NCBI GenBank assembly: GCA_030062745.1 | Contig: CP099839.1 | Span: 38,579,816 to 38,643,815 of the forward strand | From: Capitulum mitella | Lineage: Eukaryota; Arthropoda; Thecostraca; Pollicipedomorpha; Pollicipedidae | Direction of reading: 5' to 3' | Length of the DNA: 64,000 nucleotides | In this document: positions 46,719-57,400 of the stretch, in pieces | How positions within the stretch are numbered: position 1 is the stretch's first letter | How the letters are laid out: the number at the start of each line of letters is the position of its first letter | The notes under the pieces: model-generated | The model's database searches: none | What the model was told of the DNA's origin: nothing | Seen by the model: the letters and a program-made list of their open reading frames with translations, nothing else | Position numbers and translations under genes: made by a program

Positions 46719-47738
46719 TGTAGACGGACAGAAATACTTTGTTTCAACCAAGTCTCACAGCAAAAGCATTTACCAGAAAGCCATCTTTTGCAGACTCTCA
46801 TCACCTTTGCCTTGTCCAGTAGCTTCGGGGGACAGAAGTGGAGCGGAAGGTGCGTCTTGACGAACCATGGCTTGACGCGCTCGTGAATTGGTGAAAACAT
46901 AAGCCGCTTGCTGACAGGGTTCCGACCCTGGCGGATCTCCTCGCGCACATGAGGGGCCATCAGGGCAGGGATCTCCAGAAACTGGTACCGGTCCGGACAC
47001 AGCAGGCACTGAGCACCCTCGAAGTCGCAGTCGTTCTTGATCAGCCACGCCATCTCCTGAGTCCACGTCGTGCCTGGAAGGAAACTGCGTCAGCTAACAG
47101 CAATCAAGGTATGGGTGAAAGGGAAGTTTTAAAGGTAGTAGGGCCGGAAGCAATCTGAGGAAGGTCTTTCCGCCCTAAGTGGTGCAGAATTACAATTTCA
47201 GAACTGGCAAAATCATACCCAAAAAAAAAAACATTTTAAAAGCACGCAGAACAAGGAGTTTTTCCGTGGCAGTGGGACATTACCACTCGGTACTAATACG
47301 TGAGATGCAAATGCACGTACTCATGGTCAGGTAGGTTTGCACCAGCATAAATGAGTTTGTGAGACATGGCAAATGGCTGATCTTGTGCGATTCGTTGTTT
47401 TTATTTTGCAAAGCCCTAAGCGATTAACTCCTTGGATTAATGCATACATCAAGTATTACAGTAGGGACATACCCACGGGCTGCCTTACAAGAATGCAGCA
47501 GGCTGACTATATGGGCAATGCAGACAGGTGACACACGCGAACTTGAATCTCATTGCGTGATGCCACGCTGATTCAGTTTGTGAGATACTTTTTTATCGAT
47601 TTCGATTTCTTTTTTCCTGAAGACCGACGTTAAATCCCAGCAGATGTCCAGCATCAAAGGACGCACATTTCTCTTCCGGCTTTTTGAATTGCCCATAGCT
47701 GAAGTTGGCAAGAAATGACAAATGAGCTACTAGAAAAG

Positions 47739-47783
<45 letters not shown>

Positions 47784-49318
47784 CGCAAACAAAAATCCGA
47801 AGCTCACCTCTTTCCATCACAATCCCGTTTGAAGAAAAAATGATCGAGAAATCTACGGCAAAAAATAAGTTGTTTACCTAAATATGGTTACGCACCGACA
47901 GTACTCAGTTTCTGGACTTCTCTATCACTCTGATAAAATACTGTGGCACGATGAATTCAGGAGCCACGCAGTCTAAGGCGCTGAGGCCATGCGATCTAGG
48001 AAGTGCTGTCCGGCGTCGGCAGCCCGTGCTTTCTCGGCGCAACGGATGGGCAGGACGTGACATCCGTGCAATGAAGCCAAGTGGCGTCGGCCGGCGTCGC
48101 TCTCGTCCCACCGAGATTGCAGCGCCAGGCCGACTGGCCCCGGGCGCCATCGATCGAGACGCGGCTGGGCGAAGACGCAGAGCAGGCTCACGGAGCCAGC
48201 TGCAGCTGCCACTGACTAGGAGTTAGAGTGCCCTCGCAGGCCGGCAGCATGCAGCCGAACAGAGCGGCCTCACAGAGTCGGCCGAACAAGGAGTCAGGGC
48301 GTCCTCATGTGGTCAGCCGCAGTGAGCCCAACAGGGAGTCATAGTAACCTCACAGAGCCAGCTGCACGTGGCATGGATTAGAAAGAGGCAGCCGTAATTG
48401 TTAGGGAGTCGAAACAGTCTCAAAGAGGCGGCCGGAGTCGGCCGAGTCGGCGTCAAGTGAGGCGAGGCACTGTAGCAGATGTGCAGTGGCAAATCTTACC
48501 ATGCAGAGCATGAGACCCAATGTTAAAGCCTCGTAAATGATGAGCCCTAGTTCCCTAACCCCTTTTTATGCTTTTTCTTTAGCCCCTCCTTTTCGAGCAA
48601 TAGTTAAACACCTCACTTCTCCCATTTGCAAAAGCCCCTGAACTTGAATCATTGGACGACCAGCTTCTTTCAGTCTACACTTGCCCATCTTTTCGGACGT
48701 ACTCTTTTTTTACTTTTGTGACTTTTCGGAATCGCCCTCGGGTCTTTCAGGATCAACTGAGACTTCTTCAAGGGTCGGTTCAGGATTAAAGCAAACTTTT
48801 TTTCGAAATCAGCCTCATTTCCAATCTCTCAGCGGGCCCCACTTGATAATTTCACCGGTGAAGAAAAGCAAAAGGCGAGGCCTACACCCACGTTCCTGGA
48901 ATCGCTTCTGTACGCACTGGAACGGCGTTCAAGCCACAGTTCACGTCTCCTGCCTTCTGCTGAGGCCAACGACGAGCCGACTGTAACAGCCTTGCCATTC
49001 AGTCCGCACGCCAGCCACTCGCGGCTTCCAGTGAGATCCGGCCGAGACGGAAGGCCGTCACAGTGACTCGACGCCGGCCGGACGGCGGCGCTCCAGCTCA
49101 CCGCACTTGGGCAGCGTGACGATCCACACGTCGTCGGGCCCGACCGGCGTGTTGTAGTACTGCTGCAGGAACGGTCCGGCGTCGGCCGGCAGGATGAAGT
49201 CGGTCGGTCCGAACGGCGCCAGGCCGACCTCCCTGTAGACCGGGAACGCGGCGTCCAGCCGCCGTTTGAGCTCAGCGGAGACCGGCCGCGCCTCGTACGG
49301 GAACGGCAGGACGTCCAT
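43625..49318 (-). CDS. Cytosolic sulfotransferase A (whole gene)
   Basis: Three exons (217 + 269 + 555 = 1041 bp) give 346 aa, near the usual length for animal SULT enzymes with a short N-terminal extension. It would transfer sulfate from PAPS to a small hydroxyl or amine acceptor; the substrate cannot be read. Key parts: 5'-phosphosulfate loop PKCGTTW at 70-76, split by intron 1 (Cys where most family members have Ser); KTHLP with the catalytic His at 147; 3'-phosphate site RNPKDACVS (R168, S176); and RKGETGDWKNHF (305-316). The usual KTVE dimer motif is not conserved. No signal peptide or membrane segment is seen. Start ATG 49318 is chosen by alignment with gene B; the frame is open further upstream but encodes only an Arg-rich string. 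Head-to-head partner: gene B at 53746. Confidence 0.9.
44630..44790 (+). repeat. Dispersed repeat fragment
   Basis: Shares ggggcagctgtcccatcccc, aactttggg, cgtttgcccc and ctccgcagaggctccg-type modules with 13720-13880, and in part with 29220-29285. Confidence 0.5.
46689..46714. repeat. (GA)n microsatellite
   Basis: An uninterrupted GA run of about 26 bp within intron 2 of sulfotransferase A. Confidence 0.9.
46805..47073 (-). CDS. Sulfotransferase A, exon 2
   Basis: 269 bp. The acceptor is ccttccag (47074) and the donor is AAAG|GTGATG (46805/46804). Encodes GTTWTQEMAWLIKND through FVKTHLPLHFCPPKLL, including the catalytic His. About 90% identical to exon 2 of gene B at protein level. Confidence 0.92.
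47074..49101 (-). other. Sulfotransferase A, intron 1
   Basis: 2.0 kb between the two halves of the phosphosulfate-binding loop. It includes a (TA)n run at 47741-47783 and a GC-richer segment at 47950-48480 with repeated cctcacagag and agtcggccga strings. No gene was recognised. Confidence 0.85.
47741..47783. repeat. (TA)n microsatellite
   Basis: A TA dinucleotide run of about 42 bp. Confidence 0.95.
49102..49318 (-). CDS. Sulfotransferase A, exon 1
   Basis: Encodes MDVLPFPYEARPVS through LPKC, plus the first base of a Gly codon. The donor is TGCG|GTGAGC at 49102/49101. Same length (217 bp) and phase as exon 1 of gene B. Confidence 0.88.
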
Positions 49319-49737
49319 GCCGCCGGCGGGCGCCGCGTCGGCCTGCGGTGCGACCCTGCGTCGGCGGCGACGGCGCGACTGGGCCGCCGTCGGCTGGCGC
49401 CGAGCGAGGCCGCGCCTCTTCGACCGTTGCGGTCGGCGCCGGCGCGCCCGAAGCCGGGTGCCGTGCGGCGGCAGCACCCTGCTCTGCTGACGCTGAGGCC
49501 GCTGATGTCAGGCTAATGCGGCCGGGTCTGGGCCCGCCGACACGCTGCAAAGTTTCTACTTGCAGCGATGGTGTTACTGCTGGCGATTACGCTCGTGTCA
49601 GTCATTCCTTTCAGCCTTTCCGTCGTACTTCTAAATCGCACATGGAGTTCTCGTTCACATTAGTATTCACACACCAGGCATCGCGCACTCGGCTAGAGTT
49701 TTAGAACTCAACCTTCCCACATGCAATTTCAGCCGAA

Positions 49738-49790
49738 AGAGAGACAGGGAGAGAGAGAGAAAAAAAGAGAGAGGGAGGGAGAGAGAGACC
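49738..49790. repeat. (GA)n-rich microsatellite
   Basis: A degenerate GA/GGGA run of about 50 bp in the intergenic region. Confidence 0.85.
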
Positions 49791-52700
49791 ACGCTACTTT
49801 CAATGTTGATCAAGTCAATTCGACCGGCCAGGTGTTTATGTGTAGTGAACGGAAGGTCATACGGCGGTTCGGAAAACTGGCTAAGGCCTTCAAGGTCAGG
49901 CTGAGTCAAGGTAGTAAAAGGTCAGCTGGTGTTTACTGATTTCGTGGAAGAAAAAAGAAGTGTCGACTCAGGTTACTGCAATAAAAATGCGAGGTGGCAC
50001 GACGGTCCGATTAGCGTATGTGAAACGGTAGTCGACCGGGCTCCGACAACGGCCAACCACATGTATATCCAAATGTCAGCCAAAGAATCCGGTGGAAAGC
50101 AACTCGGCACCGGCAGATTCAAGACCCGTGAAGTGAACTTTTTTGCAATCCGGGTACTGCATCTGGCTGCAGTGCTTCGTCTGACTAAAGCAAATGATCT
50201 TATTTCCGTATGAGGGATGGGGCTTCGGAAGCCCTTCTTTGGTCTTTTGCTCGCTGTTTCCAGGGTTTTTAGCGCAACTTCTCAAAGGTTGATCAAATTT
50301 GCTATCTGCTTCTTTTATGTATTGTGTCAAATTTTCATAATTTTGTCTTGCACGGGGGCGCATCAAGATCATGTCTTTTCGGGAGGAAAGTGAGGTTATT
50401 TTTGGCACTGTTGAAGGCAAAATAAAGTGTTCAATTCAACAACTGGAAGAACAAAAAACGTAGTTTGCTGATCTGAGATATCTCCGCAAGAGCAGTTCAA
50501 GGTCAAAAGTCAGACTTTGGTCTTATGTAAAGATTTTTGACGTTGATTTTCAAAACAGAAAATCCGGGACAGATATGTTTTAACACAGTGTCCTCTACTT
50601 GCCTTTTAAGTGTCAGGTCGGCATCATGTCGGGTCACAGAGCTATCGCTTAAAAGGTCCGCGGGTGCCCTATGTCACGACGGCTATAGAAAGGACCTCTA
50701 TAAACATAATCAATTCAGGTGGTTGGAATCGTTTCCAAACATTATAAAATGAACCGCAGGCCATTCCATGTGGCTTTGAGATTGTCTGAGGTCATCTGAA
50801 GTCAAACGCCGTAAGCTGACCTGATAAACATGCGACCATGACAGTTCCCCATTTTCATGTCTTTAGCGCCGCCTAGGCCAACACTGTACAGCGCAGTATG
50901 ATTTGTACTCCTTTTAATTATGATAAAGTACTTCGGTGCTTTTATTTAATGATTTGTAAAAGTTTGAAAAAGGGATGTTTTATATTAATTAAGTTTTCAG
51001 GAAAACATTGTTAGCATTTTCCAGCTCCTGTGAACATCTATGAATTTTGTCAAAATTTTTAACTTGTGGGCCAGGCGGCAAAGTCATTGGCTGTCGCTTC
51101 ATGACAATTGCATCACAATCGGTCCATAACGATCGGAATTATAACAAAGCAAAAACGACCCCTTCTGTCTTTATACCCCCCTCCCCCAAGTATCCGTCCC
51201 TAAGAAGAATTTGAAAACTTTTCGTTACGAAATGCAAATTACATCATGGCGAATCGACCGCAGTTTGTTGTGATGAAATCGAACGGGCAGTTCTTGAGAT
51301 CCGGGGGGATCGAATAAACCCTCCCCACACAGTAATGCGTCCTAGCGTTATGGGTTCGGGAACAGGATTAAGATTCCTGACATGGTGTGCGGTTGGGTCC
51401 GGTACCAGTCCCAATGATACCGAGGCGTCTAGTACTGCGCCTGTACCCGGTACCCAATGCTATTGAAACTAAAACGTCAGGTTTCGTAATACGCCGTATG
51501 CTGGTCTCACATTTAGTTTCACTGTCGATAAGATTTCTGGTGCGTCCTCCAATCTCTGCAGGTGTTGGTTTTGTTGCTCTATTTGTGTTTTGTTATGCAG
51601 CATTCAAGAACATCGTTGCATTTCTGACTGCTCCTCTTTCTTTCGTACCGTGGCGAACATGATGCACGTATGCGTGAGTGTTGATCTTTTCTTGTGTCTG
51701 ACTTGTATTTGTGTTCCCAGCCTATTTCTAGTCTGTCATGATAATCTGTCGAAAAAGACAAAAGACAACACCGTGAAAACCATGTTTGTCAGTCCAAAGC
51801 AGTGACGAAGATATTGAAGAGAGGTATCTTGTTACCACAATGCTTTTTAATAGGGAGGAAATAGGGTTACAAAGGCAGTCTGTCAATACAAAGAGCCGTT
51901 CTTTCGTTGCGTGCCGATATTCCCCATGCAGTGTTGAGCCATCACTGTCAGTCAGTCGTTGTGTTTAGCGAATTGTCACAGACTATGGGTTAACATTTGC
52001 TTTGAGTCCAGTACATAGGTAAGATGATGCCACATGAAAGCACTTCAGAAGAGTACAAGATGGATCGCGTCAGTGAAACAAAAGCAAGGAGAGGGCTGCG
52101 CTGACTTGAAACAAGCCACGCTCAAGGCACGAACTGAAATCCTGTCGGGAACAAGACGCGGTTGCGGCCGGCGGCAGGCGACTCCAAGACGAAGCTGCTC
52201 GGTGGCAGAGTGCGGCACGTGGAGACGAGAGGCGAAACGGCGGCGACTCTACGCCGTCCGCGACCGAAGAACGGGTGCGAAGCCCCAAACCACCAGCGCC
52301 GAGTACACAGGGACCCGAACGCCACCGGGGCCGCCGGTGACGACCGGGCTGTTGCGGTGGGTAACAAGGTCACGCAAGCGGCACCAACGCAGCGCTGCCA
52401 CAGGCTGAGAGATATGATCACAATCTCGAGCCTCAGAGACGACCCTGGTCTCGTGAGCTAATCGCGTCCTGCACCCGGTTCAGATGACGCGTCGCAACCC
52501 GCCCCAGACGGAAAGGCAGCACGGGGTACAGCCCGCCTCGGACGGAAAGACAGCACGGGATGTGTGGAAAAACATCACGATGGATCAGGAGTTCCAGACC
52601 TCCAGCGTTGGGTAGGATCGTGGGTTCGGTGTAAGCAAAAGATGATGGAGCTGCTTTTTTGGTGGCAGTGCGGCAGTGTGCCACCAAAAAGAGCAGTGGC

Positions 52701-53084
52701 AGTGTGCATCAGTGCATAACGGTTTTCAAAGTTGGCATGCCCTTAGCCATTCCTTTTTAGAAATCGGTTCCACAGGTACAGTACCATGGGGCTGCTGTTA
52801 CCATTGTTCCAAGTTGGTAATGTCACCGTAAAGTTGGTAGAGATACTGGTCTTTGTCTATCGTATGTGTTGCTACATGTGGACATGCGTTCCTCCGAGGA
52901 AAGTCCGGAGTCCACCAGCTCGGTATCGTCAGCAAAGAAAAGACAGTCTTCCGCACGGACGTTTGTCCGTGCGGAAGCTACGAAGGACGGTTGTTGGTGA
53001 ACCTTGCCGATGATAGCAGCATGCGCCCCCATGAACCAACAGTTGACGGCGTGTGGACCATCCAAATCCGTACCTACCAGTGAC

Positions 53085-53262
53085 GTAGTCAGAGGGGACA
53101 AGGGGTCATGTTTCCATGGGTATAAATTTTACGTTCCTTTATGCACCAAAAAAGTAATTAAAGTTTCTGAAACTCGAAAATAAGGTGATCGAAATCCGAG
53201 GGAAGTTTTCAGCAAGGTTGGGTTTGCCCTAGTCCCCTCAGCGAAATCCTGCTCCTTCAACA
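53085..53262 (+). repeat. Short interspersed DNA element, copy near 53.1 kb
   Basis: Has gacgtagtcagagggg at the left, aaagtttctgaaactcgaaa, gtttgccctagtcccct and gcgaaatcctgctcc. It is the same family as 25735-25895. Confidence 0.6.
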
Positions 53263-53745
53263 TGGTATGGTAGCTAAATTCTGAAGCCAACCGCTCCATT
53301 GAAAATCGCGGTCGGGAACGGACGCAGTTCGCGAATCGCAGCGAGCCCGGCCTATCGCCCGTTTGGCCTCCGGCTAAGCACAGCAAACCCGTGGCTTGGC
53401 CCAAGGCCAGACGTGTTCAGCTGATTACCGTCGGCTCACGTTCGAGTGCGGGCGGCGTGCGCGTGGCGAGCCCACGAGGGTGCAACGCCGCAAACCAGTT
53501 CGCGTCACGTGATCGCCCTAGGCCAAGGGCGCTCAAAAGAAGTGGCGGCGGAGGGTGCCGATGGCTCGAAGCATCTGATCGTCTCTCGTGCCCCCGACAA
53601 TCCATGCTGGCCTTTGCAGGCGCGGGTCCGCGCCCCGCTCACAGCGCGGCCGACTGCGCCGCCTCTGGCCGAAGGTCGACGCTCGGCGCGACCGCCGGCT
53701 CTCACAATCCCGAGCGGTGCCGGCGACGGCGGCAGGTAGCGCGAC

Positions 53746-53962
53746 ATGGGCGACGAGCCGTTCCCGTACGAGGCGCGCCCGGTCTCGGAGGACTGGAAGC
53801 GGCGCATGGAGGCCGCCTACCCGGTCTTCCGCGACGTCGGCCTGGCGCCGTTCGGGCCGACCGGCTACATCCTCCCGGCCGACGCCGGACCGTTCCTGCA
53901 GCAGTACTACAACACGCCGGTCGGGCCCGACGACTTGTGGATCGTCACGCTGCCGAAGTGCG
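53746..53962 (+). CDS. Sulfotransferase B, exon 1
   Basis: Encodes MGDEPFPYEARPVS to LPKC plus one base of Gly. The donor is TGCG|GTGAGC at 53962/53963. About 81% identical to exon 1 of gene A. Confidence 0.9.
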
Positions 53963-54409
53963 GTGAGCTGGAGCAGTGGCATCCACCACGCGAGGAGTGG
54001 GGCATGACCCTCTCGGTTTATGCAGAGTGGAACGTTGCTGAAGCTGGGAATCTGGTTCTTTTACACAAAAGAACCGCTTCCGCGGCGGATGTGGTTCCTT
54101 TTACAAGAAGACTCCGCAGATCGCCCATTATTATTGGACGATTGCGTGTGACGTCAGCAGACGTTCATCAGCTGATCGGTCGTGTTATTGTCGGCAGGGG
54201 TGCCGATTTCTGTAAATGATTGAAGGGTTGGCCGAGCCGAGGGCCAGACAACCCAACCTCCACCGAAATATGGTTTTCTCAACGGATTTAGCCCACTTTA
54301 TTTTGGCCAACGGAAATTACAAGTTTTTTGTTATTACTTATCAAATGAAAAACTGCATTTATCCCCATGTATACAGGTATATACGTATATATATATGTAT
54401 ATATATATG

Positions 54410-54442
<33 letters not shown>

Positions 54443-57400
54443 TTATATGTATATGGAAGATGGAAAGATAGATACATCGCTTAGGACTTTGTTCTTCACT
54501 TTCCGCCTATCTCTTATCTATGGCGCCCGTATTTTTCGTTATTACTTCTCATTTCGCTTTAAAACCGGAGGAAAATATTGGGTGTGCCCAAACCAACATT
54601 GGGTGGGCCCAAATCAACATTGGGCGGGCCAGGGCCCTCTCCAAAGAATATAAATCGGCATCTCTGATTGTCGATATGAAGATATAGAGGTGGTATATTA
54701 GCATTGGCAAGATGAATGTTGATTACGATGTGAGTGCTGTTTTCCGCGCTCCTAGTATGCGCAATACAGGACAAACTCTGGAAACAAAGAGAAACAGGAC
54801 CTGAGTTTTGTTATTATTTATTTGTTTATTTACTGCTGTTTATTTATTTCTATTTATTTACTCTTATCTTTTATTAACCCGTCCCCGACTGGGGGGCAGT
54901 TGACTGCCCCCCCTGAGGTTTTTCTGGGATTGCGAGAGAACAAACAAACACAGAGTCACGAAACTTTGTGTACTTTTTGCTTCATCAGTTTTACATCTTG
55001 TGTCAAAATTTTGACCTCAGTTCAGGTCAGGTGCCTGACCAAGGTCAGGTCAAACAGACCTATGTCAAAAAACGTTTAGCGCCCTCTAACTTTTTCGCAA
55101 AACAAGATATATCAATAATAATTTCAGGGATTAGTGGTCGTCATAGATGCAACAAATCTGCTATCTCAGATTTTTCGGAAATTTCCAGGTCATTGATGTA
55201 AGGTCAAGCCCGTTTTTAAGACATATCGTCGTATTTTCGGAAATTGACGGAATATTTCATCACACTTTTAGTGTGGAGTCAAGCAGACATCTAGTTGCCG
55301 TCATTGCTCAAAGTATCAATGACTTCCAGCCATTGACCTGAGGTCAGGTCACAAATAACTGCAGTGAGCCAAAATGTACCACCGTCAGAATCGACGATGA
55401 ATTACTCAGAATGGGAAGAAAATGGCAGAACTAGCTTGCACAGACGTAAGTAATACCAGGAATCTCAAAAAGTTTGAAAAAGTAGCATATTTTGGAAATA
55501 AACAGGCTCTCGTGAATAAAGCCCCGTCAGTTTTGTACATTGGTAACTAATGAATTTTTTCTAAATTTAAGCATGAAAAACCATCACAAGAACCTCTTAG
55601 ATCAATAAAACATACATAGATCGTCTTTTGTCGCGAAAATAAAGGAACGCTAAAATTAGTTTCCGTCAATTTGCGACCGTATACGGCAGCAGCGCTCGCC
55701 TAGCAGCTGCCGCGAGAAATGCCGTGTCTTTAACTCAACGTTTCGGCGTATATATTGAAGTAATCTGGGGAAATTAGACGTGTATCGGCATCCGCGGACC
55801 TTTACTTGTGCGCTGGCTCCTTTACCGAAGCGTTTTTAGTCACAGTCCTTGAGATTCAGGCCATTTCTCGGTCTCATGCAGTCGGCTATGAGAAAACATA
55901 TATATAGGGCGTAAATTGCTTACATATTATCTAACACTAAAAATGAGACCAATTTCGAGCTCTACTCGTCACAAACTTTCCAACGGTGTGCTTATTTTTA
56001 TCGTGCGACCAACCGTTCGTGAGTTAGAGGGGGGCGGTCAACTGCCCCCCCAGTCTCCGGTGCTCGAGACGGACCGACGGTCGTGCTCGGGTTAACACGG
56101 TTTTTTCTCTGTATGAACACAAGCAAAAAAAATTGTGCGTTGACCGTTCACAAAAATTATGTTTTGCAGCCGATGTTGCAGATGCATGTTACCGAGTGGT
56201 TACCGGCAATACCGAACTCCGAGCGGAACCTAAACCTTATTTTAATATTGTCCATGGATATGGTTGCTAGGAGTAAGAGCAGAGATTTGATGTTTTACCG
56301 TATTTATCTATTCCTTTCGAATTAATCATTCCGGAACACCGTATCGTGATGTTTTGACGGTTTGCGCCTCTAGCTACAAAGAAGTATGCCAGTCAGAGCG
56401 TTACCTGTGGCTAACGTGTTGCCACTCCCCTGCCTCGGCAAGGCCCGGCCGCCGTCTGCGCGGTGCTCGGCATCGGCCGCAGCCTTGAAGTTCTGTAACT
56501 TGTCCATGCAAATGTGAATTTGTCAGATTTTTACATATTGTTCCGATCAAGGCTGCGTGTATGAGATAAAGTCAACGCGTCGTTTGTTTACGTCTGCTGA
56601 AAGCCGCTGGTGACGTCACCAGTCGACTCCGCCCGCATTGGTCCGACCGGACTCAGCGCTGTCAAAGGTTCTCAAAGCCGCGATAACGGACGAATCGACC
56701 AGAAGTTTGCAGTCGTGTACGTGATACGTATAAAATTACTTGCCCGTTGAAGAGCAACAATTGCTGGTAAAATAAAACACATTTGCCATTTACTTTTAAT
56801 GCAGATCATTCTTGCTACTGATTTTCTGAAAAAGCTTCATATGTAACGCACCGCCGGCCGTACCCCGGACTGGCAGTTGACTTCGTCCACGGTGGCGTCA
56901 CACTCACAGCAGTGATCATCCGGCCCTATGTGCCTGTGTTTCCACGCGGCAGCACGGCACCAGCAGTCACAGCGGCGGCCAGTTGGCCCGACGTTAAGGA
57001 CGGCGACAAAGGACAAATCTGGGGTGGGGACTGGGATGTGAATGATACACCAATCATACGACTATTAATTGGAAGGCTCCACGCTCCCAAGCGTCGGCAA
57101 AGCTTTTATGAAAACTTCATAGTGCGTGCGTCCAGACATTGTATGGCAGTTGTCTCAACAGTTCCCGCCTGTGCAGTGCAGAACGGATATGTGCGTATAC
57201 GTACACGCACACTGTGCCTACCGATCGATGATCAAGACCACTGCACGCTATGTCGGGCCACGATATGTGTCAGTCTTGCTAAACAAGCATCTCGCAGAAC
57301 ACATAACCTGTAGCACAACTCGTACATCGGGCAGTTGTACATCGCACAACAGGCCATCGCGGCAGTACCTGGTCTGACGCGCATTTATAGAGCTAGACCT

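Larger units (their letters stand above)
44180..46804 (-). other. Sulfotransferase A, intron 2
   Basis: 2.6 kb. It contains a repeat fragment at 44630-44790, a (CTAAA)-like tract at 44573-44594, a GC-rich patch at 46090-46400 whose open frames are not recognisable, and a GA microsatellite at 46689-46714. Confidence 0.85.
49319..53745. promoter_or_regulatory. Intergenic region between divergent sulfotransferases
   Basis: 4.4 kb between two start codons pointing away from each other, so both promoters should lie here. GC-rich DNA hugs both starts (49319-49540 and 53390-53745). A GA microsatellite is at 49738-49790, a GC-rich patch at 52150-52420, and a short repeat at 53085-53262. No core promoter motif can be assigned with confidence, and whether there are 5' non-coding exons is unknown. 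Confidence 0.45.

Noticed and set aside
47955..48020. tRNA-like or SINE-like sequence (cacgcagtctaaggcgctgagg)
   Set aside because: It resembles an A box, but I found no B box or cloverleaf, so no RNA gene is called.
49319..49477. Extending sulfotransferase A upstream to an earlier ATG
   Set aside because: The added residues are an Arg-rich string with no counterpart in gene B. The proteins align from the chosen starts.
53533..54219. Alternative frames over sulfotransferase B exon 1, and reading through the donor to 54219
   Set aside because: The catalytic loop is completed only by splicing at 53962 to 60094. Read-through gives unrelated residues.
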